Source: an uncultured Sutterella sp. (lineage in GTDB: Bacteria; Pseudomonadota; Gammaproteobacteria; Burkholderiales; Burkholderiaceae_F). From it: a stretch of DNA of 36,637 nt. Every line of letters begins with the position of its first letter. Position 1 is the stretch's first letter. Below are positions 25,790 to 33,253 of the stretch, piece by piece. Made by a program: the position numbers and the translations under genes. Where the stretch lies: contig CAJLHF010000020.1 in assembly GCA_905206365.1 (NCBI GenBank), positions 1 through 36,637 of the forward strand, written 5' to 3'. The notes under the pieces are model-generated. The model saw only the letters and a program-made list of their open reading frames with translations. It searched no databases and was not told the origin of the DNA.

Positions 25790-28708
25790 ATGCGTGAACT
25801 CGTCCTTCGGGATTTCGAAGAGGGAACCGTCATTAGACTCGGACTGAGGCTCGATTTCGGGTTCGGGCCGGGGCTTCGGAGGGGCACCGGGCATACACCC
25901 TCGGGGATCGGCGCGGAAACGGTCGCCGAAATCGAAACGTTCGTGCCCGCCGAGCGCGTCTGGCAGTTCGAAGTCGACGAGGAGGCACTGAAGCGCGCGG
26001 ACCGGGAGGCCTCAAAGGCGCTTCGCGATGCTCTTCGTGAAGCTATTGAAGCTCCCGATGCCGTTGCTCGTCACGCCCCGGGTGCCGGTGACGCGAAGCG
26101 GCCGGGGACTGCGGAGGTTTTTTCGAGTGCTTCTTCGACTGCTTTTTTGACTGCGGGTTCGGTTGTGGGTTCGACTGCGGACGACGGCGTCGCCGTCGCC
26201 GTCGCCGCTCACCTTCGCGGGACGTCGCGCTCCATGCCGTCCGGACAGTCCGTGCAGTCCGGACAGTCCTTCCGTTCCTCGCATGCTTTCCGGTCCGTCC
26301 GCACGTACCCCCAGGTGGAACTTCGGATCAACGGTCAGGTCGTGCGCACGGCGATTGCGCGCGAAGAGCGTGAAGAGAACGATGCGAATGATGCGAATGA
26401 TGCGAACGCGGCGATAGAACAGAACGCATCGAATGACGTGAGCGGGGTTGAGGGTGCCCGCGATGCGACGCGGGCGTCGGCCCCGGGCGTTGCTGCTTCG
26501 GCGCCGTCTTCCGCTTCGTCTTTTTCTTCTTCCCCCGAGACCCCTCTCCCCGCGAAGCGTTTCGTCTGGATTTTGACTCCGGTCGACCGTCTCGGCGCAC
26601 CCGTTGCGGCGATGGCCTACGAGCTGGGGACGGCGGACATGGAACTCGGTTACCGCTTGGGTAGCGGCCCGTGGGAGGAGGCGCGAGATGCGTTGGAGCT
26701 GCTCGAGGACTTTCAGGAGCTTCAGGAGCTCGAAGGGGCCGAAAGCTTCGAAGGGATCGAAAGCTTCAAAAAGCCCGCCGCCCTCGCGGACTTCGGCCCG
26801 TCCTCGGCCCCCGAAGCGGTCTTTCGCGCGGAGCCCGTTTTCCTTTGCGTTCCCGAGCGCGATTCGGGCTACGTCGTGAAGCTCTCCAACCTCGTTTTCG
26901 AGCGGGCGGGAAAGTGGTTCGTTCGTTTGGAAAAGAACGGGATGAACGGGAAAGAGGGGAATGACGGGGCTGACGGCAAGGCCCCCGACGCCGAGCGCGA
27001 TTCGAATTCCCCGAGCTCTTCGGGCTCGACCCTCAAGCGTCGCATCGCTTTGCTTGAGAGGCTTCTTCGCACGTACGAGGAGTGCGCGCACTACCTGAGA
27101 GCGAACGCGCGCTTTCGGCTCGTGCCGCAGTCGAGGGTCGACGCGGTGGAGAAATTGCGGGCGGTGACCTCCGACACCATTCGCTACGTCGCGGAACATC
27201 CCGACGAACTCGTCCCGTCGCCGAGCGGAGCGGGCCTTCGGATCGGAGGACGCACGTACCTTCCGCGGCACGTTTTGGTCGAGTCGAGCGCGAAGCGGTT
27301 CGACACCTACGAAAACCGCGCGATTCTCGGCGTGCTCGCGGCGCTCGGCGAGGAACTCCGTGCGGACGCGCGCGAGGCGGCGGAGCGCGCGGAGAAACTC
27401 CGAGTGCGCGAGCCCGATCGGCCGGGCTACGTCTCGACCGCCTCACCCCTTGCGAAAGACGCCGCCAAGCGGATCCTCGCCTATGCGGAGGCGCTCTTCG
27501 GGCTTGAACGCCGTACGTCGGTGCTCTTTCGCGACTACCGCACGATGCTCCCCGCGGAGCCACTCCTCTTGACGCTCTCGAACGGCAGGGACACCCTGAG
27601 ACCCACGGAAGTCTTCCGGTCGATTCCCGCCTACCGGGCGCTCTTCGAAGCGATCTCGGGCGTGCAGTGCTCGGAAAAGCCCGTCCTCGAAAACGAGGCC
27701 GCACTCATTACGGCCTGCGGGCGAAGCCGCGTGTTCGAATTGCACGCGCTCTTTCGCGTGCTCGAAGGGCTCTCCGCGGCGGGCTTCAAGCTTACGGGCA
27801 CCTGCCTGGCGGCGGAACACGAACTCGAACGCGCGGGAAGAAGAAACTCCCCCGACCGACCGAATCGGTTCCTCTTCGAGAAAGCCGCAGGCGACTGTGT
27901 TGCCGAAGTGCTCGTTTGCTACGAGCCCGTGGTGCGCTTGAGTGAGTTGAGCGAGAGCGGGAGCGAAGGCTTGAGCGCGTTGAACGAGTTGAGCGACGGA
28001 GCGGCCGAAGGGGTCGAAGCACCCGAAGCAGTCGAAGAGGCTTCGGGAACGGAACGGCCCGAAGGAGCTGAAAAAGGCGAAACGGTCGACCTTGACGAGC
28101 GGTTCGCCGTTCGTCTCGTGCGCACGAGCGTCTTGTCGCCCGCCGAAGGCGGAGGACTCAAGGTCGTTTCGCCCGAAGAGGCCTTCTTCACGCCCGACTT
28201 CGTCGTGCGGGTGTCGGTGCGGCGGGGCGCGGGGAAGGAACAAAGCGCAATGGCGGAAAGCGCCGGGGAGGCCGAAGAGCTCGCTGAGGTCAAAGCGGTC
28301 GCAAAGGTCGCAGGGGCCGCAAAAGAGGACGAAGGCGCTCGGGCGGGGCGCTCGCGGCCGACTTTGAGGTCGTCCCCGTCGCGCTGGTTCGTGGCGGACG
28401 CGAAGTACTCGACCCGCACGAAAACGGTGCTCGAACGCACGATGGATACCGCCTACAAGTACCTTCTCGCAATGAGCCCGACGCGGCCCGGGGATACGCT
28501 CGAAGGTGTCTGGCTCTTTTATGCCTGGGAAGAAGCGCGAGGCGCTTTTGCGGGAAATTCCCTCCGGACGTACCTGCCCGCAGGGCTTCCCCGGGCGGGC
28601 GACGTGCACTACGAGTGTGCGGGGCTCGGGGACGGGGAGTCGGACTTCGTGCGGGCGGTGCTGGCGGCGTGCGAGGAGATGGCGCAAGAGGTCGTATCCG
28701 ATCGATAA
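25790..28708 (+). CDS. DUF2357/McrC-like PD-(D/E)xK nuclease
   Basis: The 972-aa partner of the McrB-like motor has a poorly conserved N-terminal half with low-complexity insertions ('SGQSVQSGQSF', 'DANDANDANA', Glu/Phe-rich 'EELQELEGAE' runs). A DUF2357-type core follows: 'RTYLPRHVLVESSAKRFDTY' with 'ENRAILGVLAAL' (from about residue 485). The nuclease is C-terminal: Asp803 in 'FTPDFVVRV', then Asp870 and Lys872 in 'FVADAKYS', and the helix 'TMDTAYKYLLAM', as in McrC. It should cut DNA or RNA when activated by the motor. Compared with ordinary McrC (about 350 aa) it is much longer. Part of the sequence encoding its last residues is repeated at 29,222. The ribosome-binding site is weak, so it probably depends on coupling to the motor gene. 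Confidence 0.82.
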   Translation: MRELVLRDFEEGTVIRLGLRLDFGFGPGLRRGTGHTPSGIGAETVAEIETFVPAERVWQFEVDEEALKRADREASKALRDALREAIEAPDAVARHAPGAGDAKRPGTAEVFSSASSTAFLTAGSVVGSTADDGVAVAVAAHLRGTSRSMPSGQSVQSGQSFRSSHAFRSVRTYPQVELRINGQVVRTAIAREEREENDANDANDANAAIEQNASNDVSGVEGARDATRASAPGVAASAPSSASSFSSSPETPLPAKRFVWILTPVDRLGAPVAAMAYELGTADMELGYRLGSGPWEEARDALELLEDFQELQELEGAESFEGIESFKKPAALADFGPSSAPEAVFRAEPVFLCVPERDSGYVVKLSNLVFERAGKWFVRLEKNGMNGKEGNDGADGKAPDAERDSNSPSSSGSTLKRRIALLERLLRTYEECAHYLRANARFRLVPQSRVDAVEKLRAVTSDTIRYVAEHPDELVPSPSGAGLRIGGRTYLPRHVLVESSAKRFDTYENRAILGVLAALGEELRADAREAAERAEKLRVREPDRPGYVSTASPLAKDAAKRILAYAEALFGLERRTSVLFRDYRTMLPAEPLLLTLSNGRDTLRPTEVFRSIPAYRALFEAISGVQCSEKPVLENEAALITACGRSRVFELHALFRVLEGLSAAGFKLTGTCLAAEHELERAGRRNSPDRPNRFLFEKAAGDCVAEVLVCYEPVVRLSELSESGSEGLSALNELSDGAAEGVEAPEAVEEASGTERPEGAEKGETVDLDERFAVRLVRTSVLSPAEGGGLKVVSPEEAFFTPDFVVRVSVRRGAGKEQSAMAESAGEAEELAEVKAVAKVAGAAKEDEGARAGRSRPTLRSSPSRWFVADAKYSTRTKTVLERTMDTAYKYLLAMSPTRPGDTLEGVWLFYAWEEARGAFAGNSLRTYLPAGLPRAGDVHYECAGLGDGESDFVRAVLAACEEMAQEVVSDR
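28646..28685 (+). repeat. Direct repeat copy A (end of the DUF2357 gene)
   Basis: Forty bases within the last codons of the DUF2357 gene match 29222-29261 at 38 positions. The two mismatches are both T to C. Confidence 0.8.
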
Positions 28709-28757
28709 CGCGCCGGGGTTCTCGAATTTTTGGAAGCCCCCATAGTAAATCGAGTTT

Positions 28758-28991
28758 TCAGGAGAGGTTTGTGCCGTTCTCGTGGAATTTGCTTTCGAGT
28801 CGCGCTACTTCAGACGGCGTCGTTCCCATGCGGGTGGCAACATCTGTCTGCGTGAGACCTGCCGATGCACGAGCCGCAATGATCTTGTCGAGCTCAGCCA
28901 GTTCGGCGTTGGCATCCTCCCATTCCTCACGAAAGTTCGGATCTTCCAGCGATTCGTTCAGCATGTCGCGCCAAGTCTTAGTCGCTTTCAT
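28758..28991 (-). CDS. XRE-type antitoxin-like regulator, C-terminally shortened, toxin missing
   Basis: The 77-aa protein has an N-terminal 'DPNFREEWEDANAELAELD' helix and a Cro/CI helix-turn-helix: 'ARASAGLTQTDVATRMGTT' with 'SEVARLES' as recognition helix. This matches HigA-like antitoxins. After 'RLES' the usual tail of the G-x(3)-P-S-x(2)-T-L type is replaced by 'KFHENGTNLS', so the end seems truncated. No toxin gene is adjacent; the place where HigB would be expected, just upstream, is occupied by an IscB-element end, which also supplies the GAGG ribosome-binding site seven bases before the ATG. Confidence 0.75.
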   Translation of the reverse strand: MKATKTWRDMLNESLEDPNFREEWEDANAELAELDKIIAARASAGLTQTDVATRMGTTPSEVARLESKFHENGTNLS

Positions 28992-29050
28992 AGAGATGCC
29001 TCAGGAAACCCCGTCTTCGGACGGGGGAGGAATGAGATGCGGGGCGAAGC
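28986..29050 (-). mobile_element. IscB-type IS200/IS605 element, right end, copy 1
   Basis: This 65-bp segment contains a hairpin with a 7-bp stem (29009-29015 with 29020-29026) and a TTCG loop, followed on the minus strand by TTTCCTGAGG. It is nearly identical to 36572-36637. Hairpin ends of this kind are typical of IS200/IS605-superfamily elements, and the IscB remnant directly upstream on the minus strand fits. The segment abuts the start codon of the XRE gene. Confidence 0.65.
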
Positions 29051-29218
29051 CACGGATACCCGTATCCGTCGTTGTAGGAAAGCAGTTGGCAATGGCGCCA
29101 ACCGATACCTTGAATGACGCCCCGGGGCGTCTGAGTGTTGAAGCTGCCCGACGCACGGACGGCCACGCGTCCCCGGTAGGTTTGGGCGCCTACACAATCA
29201 TGGAGCACCCACGATAGC
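29051..29218 (-). pseudogene. IscB (RNA-guided nuclease relative), C-terminal fragment
   Basis: The minus-strand frame encodes 'YRGRVAVRASGSF', 'GVIQGIGWRHCQLL' and 'DGYGY', the pattern seen at the C-terminus of IscB proteins. About 50 residues remain. The RuvC and HNH domains and the omega RNA, normally encoded upstream, are absent. The fragment ends where the duplicated DUF2357 sequence begins. The call rests on recalled family motifs, not on alignment. Confidence 0.5.
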
Positions 29219-29221
29219 ACT

Positions 29222-29275
29222 TTCGTGCGGGCGGTGCCGGCGGCGTGCGAGGAGACGGCGCGGGAAGCCTTCTGA
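29222..29275 (+). pseudogene. Duplicated 3' end of the DUF2357 gene (repeat copy B)
   Basis: The 18 codons from TTC 29222 to TGA 29273-29275 read 'FVRAVPAACEETAREAF', against 'FVRAVLAACEEMAQEVV' at the end of the DUF2357 protein. The copies flank the XRE/IscB scar. Confidence 0.75.
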
Positions 29276-29347
29276 GGGACGGGCGAAGAGGGACGAAGAG
29301 GGGGCGAAGACCGTCGAAGAGAGGCGCGATGCCTCGCGGCGGGAAGC

Positions 29348-29380
29348 CGTATGATGCCGGGAATTCCATTGCGTCATACG
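29348..29380. promoter_or_regulatory. Inverted repeat before the RelB-like gene, possible operator
   Basis: CGTATGA (29348-29354) and TCATACG (29374-29380) form a perfect 7-bp inverted repeat centred about 38 bases before the antitoxin start. Ribbon-helix-helix antitoxins usually bind such repeats at their own promoter. Confidence 0.4.
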
Positions 29381-29401
29381 GAGCAAAATACAGAAACTGT
29401 C

Positions 29402-29641
29402 ATGCTGACCGTTCGTTTTCCCGAAAACATCGAACGCCGCCTCGACCGCCTCGCACGAGCGACGGGCCGTACGAAGAGCTTCTACATGCGGGAGGCGCTC
29501 CTCAGGTATCTCGACGAGGTCGAAGATACGCTCGAAGCCGAAAAAACCTTGTCGCGCGTGCGCGAAGGGCGGGAGCAGGTGCTTTCGTCCGAAGAGGTCG
29601 GGAAGATGCTTGACGGGGAAGAGCGCGGCGGGCTCGGCTGA
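29402..29641 (+). CDS. Ribbon-helix-helix antitoxin, RelB/StbD-like, without a toxin gene
   Basis: The 79-aa protein starts 'LTVRFPENIERRLDRLAR', then 'TGRTKSFYMREALLRYLDEV' and 'EDTLEAEKTL'. This is the classic ribbon-helix-helix domain plus the acidic linker of RelB-type antitoxins of RelE/ParE toxins. The tail is acidic and glycine-ending. A toxin gene usually overlaps or follows within a few bases, but the next 340 bases hold none. It is either an orphan or the survivor of a broken module. The ribosome-binding site before the ATG is weak. Confidence 0.8.
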   Translation: MLTVRFPENIERRLDRLARATGRTKSFYMREALLRYLDEVEDTLEAEKTLSRVREGREQVLSSEEVGKMLDGEERGGLG

Positions 29642-29983
29642 ATTCGGGGAAGAGGCCCGGGAAGAGTCCGGAAGAGACCGTCAGGTCTTCGGAAACAGTT
29701 CGGGCGAGGCTCTTGCGAGTCCCGCCCGTTCCTGCACGAAAAGTGAGGCGCTGCACCGGCCGAAGGTCGAGCCTTCTGTTACATATCGCCGAATGGCGGG
29801 CCTCTTTTGTGTCGCATTGCGATTCCGCGATTGTACAAGAACTGAGAGATCCCGGGTTGCCGGACGGCTCGCGGGCTTCACGGTTTCGCAGCGTGACGGG
29901 CTTCCCGAGACCGCAGACATCTCCCGAATCCGCCGAAATCCGCAGATCCCGACCGAAAAGCAGAACGGAGAGAGAAACACACC
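29642..29983. other. Gap between the antitoxin and the adenine methylase
   Basis: About 340 bases have no recognisable gene and no RelE-like remnant in any frame that I can identify. GGAGAGAG at 29968-29975 is the ribosome-binding site of the methylase. Confidence 0.4.
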
Positions 29984-30856
29984 ATGACGACAACCCGCGT
30001 TTTCGTGCCGCCGATCAAAATCCGGGGCATCAAAACAAAACTCGTTCCTCTCATTCGCGAGATCGTCCGCCTCGACCCGTTGACGACCTGGATCGAACCC
30101 TTCATGGGCTCCGGGGTCGTCGGGTTCAACGTCACCCCGAAGCGGGCGGTATTCGCCGACACGAACCCGCACGTCATCGCGTTCTACCGGGCGATTCAGG
30201 CGGGCGAGATCACCGCGTCGCGCGTACGGGCGTTCCTCGAAGCGGAAGGCGGAAAACTTCGCGAAAAGGACGACCTCCATTATTACGCCGTGCGCGAACG
30301 GTTCAATCGACATCACTACCCCCTCGACTTCCTGTTTCTCAATCGCTCGTGCTTCAACGGTTTGATGCGGTTCAACCGAAAGGGCGACTACAACGTCCCC
30401 TACGGCCACAAGCCCGAACGCTTCGCGAAGGCCTACGTGACGAAGGTCGTCAATCAGGTGGCTCATGTCGAAGACTTGCTGCGCGCGAACGACTGGCGGT
30501 TCGTCGAGCAGTCGTTCGAAGAAACGCTCGCGAGCGCCCCGGGAAACGCGTTTGTCTATTGCGATCCTCCGTACATCGGCCGGCACGTTGACTACTACGG
30601 CAGCCGGGACGAAGGGAAGGAGCGGAAGCTGCGCGACGCGCTGATGCGGTTCGGCGGGAAGTTCGTGCTCTCGACCCGGGACCGGAACGCCTGGCGCGCG
30701 AACGAGTACGCCGACACGCTCTGGGGTGACTGCTTCACAACGACGAAGGCGCACTTCTACCACGTCGGGGCGCGGGAGCAAAATCGCGGAACCGTCGTCG
30801 AAACGTTGCTCACGAGCTACGACCCGCATGTTTGGGAGAAGAGACCCGCCGAGTGA
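29984..30856 (+). CDS. D12-class (Dam-type) DNA N6-adenine methyltransferase
   Basis: The 290-aa enzyme is an alpha-class adenine methylase. 'GIKTKLVPLI' (near residue 15) is the N-terminal SAM-binding motif, 'EPFMGSGVVG' (38-47) is motif I, and DPPY (194-197, 'YCDPPYIGR') is the catalytic motif IV. 'FLNRSCFNGLMRFNRKGDYN' is the usual Dam/DpnII central segment. It probably methylates a short adenine-containing site; the sequence does not show which. No cognate endonuclease is adjacent, so it may be an orphan regulator or an anti-restriction methylase. GGAGAGAG before the ATG supports the start. Confidence 0.93.
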   Translation: MTTTRVFVPPIKIRGIKTKLVPLIREIVRLDPLTTWIEPFMGSGVVGFNVTPKRAVFADTNPHVIAFYRAIQAGEITASRVRAFLEAEGGKLREKDDLHYYAVRERFNRHHYPLDFLFLNRSCFNGLMRFNRKGDYNVPYGHKPERFAKAYVTKVVNQVAHVEDLLRANDWRFVEQSFEETLASAPGNAFVYCDPPYIGRHVDYYGSRDEGKERKLRDALMRFGGKFVLSTRDRNAWRANEYADTLWGDCFTTTKAHFYHVGAREQNRGTVVETLLTSYDPHVWEKRPAE

Positions 30857-30986
30857 TCGGAGGGGAGGGCGTCTCCGGCGGGTTTTGACGTTGCCGTTCT
30901 TCCGTCGGCGCGAGGAGTGCCCCGACGGGTGCCGGCGACGTGACGCGACGAAACGAAACGAGACAAGACGAAGAGGAGGAGCCTCC

Positions 30987-32477
30987 ATGGAACGACAAAT
31001 CCTCAGAAAACTCGCGCGGTGGAAGGACTCCCGCCATCGCAAGCCCCTCCTCTTGGAGGGGGCGCGTCGCGTCGGAAAGACATGGGTCTTGAAAGCATTC
31101 GGCGAGCGTTGCTACGAGAACACGGCCTACGTGAGCTTCACTGAAAACGAGGCTTACAAGGCGATTTTCGAGCCGAACAGGGAGGTCGACCGGATTGTGG
31201 CGGCTCTGGCGAAGACGACCGGACGGGCGATCGAGCCCGGCCGCACGCTCATCGTCTTCGACGACATCGGCGAGTGCCCGAAGGCGCTCAATGCGTTGAA
31301 ATACTTCTGCGAGGATGCGCCGCAGTACCATGTCGCCTGTACCGCCACGCCGCCGACGACGGCCTTCTCGAAGCCCGCCTCGTTTCCGGTCGGGAAGGTC
31401 GACTTCATGCGGCTCGATCCCATGACTTTCACCGAGTTTCTTCGGGCCGACGGGGATGCGGACGCGGCCGACAGCCTTGACGCGATATGCACGCTCGAAC
31501 CGATTCCCGAAGTGCTCTTCGGTGTGCTCTTCGAGAAGCTCGCGCGCTACTTCATGACGGGCGGGATGCCCGAAGCCGTCGGGCTTTGTACGGAACACGC
31601 GGCGGAACATACGGCGGCGCGCGATGCGGACCCGGTGCGGTCGGTGCTCGCCGAAAGCGCGAAGGCGTACGAGCGCGACTTTGTCGTGCACGGCAAGGCC
31701 CGCGAGTTTTCGAGGATTACCGAGGTTTGGAAGTCGCTTCCTTCACAGCTCGCACGGCAAAACGAAGCGTTTTCCTACGGGATCGTGCGGGAAGGAGCGC
31801 GGGCGCGCACGTACGAGGCCGCCGTCCGTTGGCTGGTGGAGGCCCGCCTTGTGCATCGCATCCCGCGCAGTACCGGGCTCGGGCTTCCCGTTGCGGCCTT
31901 CGACGACCGTTCCGCGTTCCGGCTCTATCCCGCGGACGTAGGGGTTCTTCGCGGGCTCGCGCACCGGTCGGACCTCTTACGCCCGTCGGCGGCGGGGGCG
32001 AAAGGGGGCGCGAACGAGGGTGCGGTTGAAGCGGACGGGAATCAGTGGTTTGCGGAACTGAACGGGGCCTTGGCGGAGGCCTTCGTGCTTCAGAGCCTCG
32101 CCGCGCAGTTCGAATTGATGCCTCGGTATTGGACGCAGGGGGCTTCGTCGGGCGCGACGGTCTTCCTCATTCAGCGCGAAAACGAGATTTTCCCCGTCGA
32201 GGTGCGAACCGAAAGGAAAGAGCTCAAAGAGATCGAAGAGGGCAAAGCGGTCGAAGAGGTCAAAGAGGACAGAGAGGACGGCAGCGGCGGCGGGCTCGAT
32301 GCGCTTGATGAGCTGAAGGCCGCGTTCCCCGACCGCATCAAGCTCTGCGTGCGGTTCTCGACCGTGAACCTCAAACTCGAAGGCGACGTGCTCACCGTCC
32401 CGCTCTTTCTCGCGGACCGGACGGACCGGTTGATCGGGCTTGCGCTCGAGCAGATGAAGGACGGGCGGTCAGCGTGA
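30987..32477 (+). CDS. AAA_14/DUF4143-type ATPase
   Basis: The 496-aa protein follows a strong ribosome-binding site (GAGGAGGA). Walker A is 'GARRVGKT' (residues 25-32). The Walker B strand is 'TLIVFDDIGECPKAL' (from 87), where most relatives have DEIQ, so the usual catalytic Glu is Asp here. 'MRLDPMTFTEFL' and 'RYFMTGGMPEAV' are typical of the family. The C-terminal DUF4143 part ends with 'IFPVEVRTER', a degenerate form of the P(I/V)EVK motif, interrupted by a charged insertion of Glu/Lys repeats (about residues 410-440). The cellular role of this family is not established. It follows the adenine methylase by 130 bases in the same direction. Confidence 0.85.
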   Translation: MERQILRKLARWKDSRHRKPLLLEGARRVGKTWVLKAFGERCYENTAYVSFTENEAYKAIFEPNREVDRIVAALAKTTGRAIEPGRTLIVFDDIGECPKALNALKYFCEDAPQYHVACTATPPTTAFSKPASFPVGKVDFMRLDPMTFTEFLRADGDADAADSLDAICTLEPIPEVLFGVLFEKLARYFMTGGMPEAVGLCTEHAAEHTAARDADPVRSVLAESAKAYERDFVVHGKAREFSRITEVWKSLPSQLARQNEAFSYGIVREGARARTYEAAVRWLVEARLVHRIPRSTGLGLPVAAFDDRSAFRLYPADVGVLRGLAHRSDLLRPSAAGAKGGANEGAVEADGNQWFAELNGALAEAFVLQSLAAQFELMPRYWTQGASSGATVFLIQRENEIFPVEVRTERKELKEIEEGKAVEEVKEDREDGSGGGLDALDELKAAFPDRIKLCVRFSTVNLKLEGDVLTVPLFLADRTDRLIGLALEQMKDGRSA

Positions 32478-32557
32478 CGGCGGCGGGTCGCCGAGTGCGC
32501 CTTTGACGCAGAACTTTCGGATGTCGTTCGGGCGACTTGGGTGACGCAAGCTGGTGG

Positions 32558-32755
32558 CTACGAGCGGAGAAGGAGCGATGCTTCGCGGCGCAAGACCGTT
32601 GCACGCTTGCTGTTGACGCGACAGCCGACGGCGACGATATTGTCGAGGTTGTAGCGCTTGATCTTGGGATCGAGCGTTGGGGCCCTCTCCGGGCGAACTA
32701 TCGAGAAATTCTTGATAGTTGCACATTTGATTGATTCGACCGAACGATAGGTTGA
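32558..32755 (-). pseudogene. RhuM-family virulence protein remnant
   Basis: The minus-strand frame ending at the TAG 32560-32558 reads 'ATIKNFSIVRPER', then 'YNLDNIVAVGCRVNSKRA' and 'TVLRREA'. This matches the conserved core of RhuM proteins (NF..V..EG, YNLD.I.aVGYRVNS.RA..FR.WA). Only about 60 residues remain; the start and the C-terminal Fic/DOC-associated half are missing. The usual Tyr and Trp are changed, which suggests decay. Confidence 0.6.
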
Positions 32756-33253
32756 ATCTAAATGTGGTTGTATATTCTGCGCGCTGGTATTGAAGAGCTC
32801 TGCCTTGTGTTCTGCGTGAGCCGAACGGCCTCATGCTCACGATCAATACGGACTTCGATACCTTGCGGGCCCCTCCGTCTTAGACCCCCGCTAACGCACC
32901 AGGGTCTGGCATATCTCATCCTGAAAAACGAAGAGCAGCCACTTTGGGCTGCTCCCTGGAATAGCCTCCGTAGACACAGAAACCCTGACATTCCCCGGCG
33001 CTAACTTGCCGCTATCCGAGTGATGAAGAGTTGCTCATCAGGCGATAATATCGACGCAGCGCGTGATAGCGCGATACCCCCAATCGAGCTCCGCGAGCCC
33101 ATCTTTCGACGGGTTCGCGTCGGAGCCATGACAGAATTCGAAGCCTTCTAGTACTTTCGCAGTTGAGTGTCGGTGTCGCTTCTGCAGTTGTGCAAAAGTT
33201 GCTACCAGACGCAGCAGACCTTCTCAGTTGAAAGCTCGAAGAGAAGCCGATCA
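32756..33253. other. Gap without a gene, composition boundary
   Basis: About 500 bases link the RhuM remnant to RloB. Short frames on both strands match nothing that I recognise. The sequence turns AT-rich toward 33,250. Confidence 0.4.
32934..32953 (-). terminator. Possible terminator downstream of the RloAB genes
   Basis: A perfect 7-bp inverted repeat (32934-32940 with 32947-32953) has a 6-nt loop. On the minus strand it is followed, after five bases, by TTTTT. It lies about 300 bases beyond the RloB stop. Confidence 0.35.

Noticed and set aside
23453..25894. 813-codon open frame on the minus strand
   Set aside because: Opposite the McrB-like ATPase with intact Walker motifs; the composition is that of an antisense shadow.
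26380..26410. Short tandem repeats in the DUF2357 gene as a CRISPR or phase-variable tract
   Set aside because: Imperfect nine-base repeats in frame (Asp-Ala-Asn); a change by one unit keeps the frame, so no switching, and there is no spacer structure.
27443..28687. 414-codon open frame on the minus strand
   Set aside because: Opposite the nuclease domain of the DUF2357 gene; no ribosome-binding site or family motifs.
28986..29050. TnpB rather than IscB as the source of the hairpin ends
   Set aside because: The coding fragment next to copy 1 shows an IscB-like C-terminal pattern (GRVAVR, GxxWRHC, DGYGY), not the TnpB zinc ribbon; a TnpB origin for copy 2 cannot be fully excluded.
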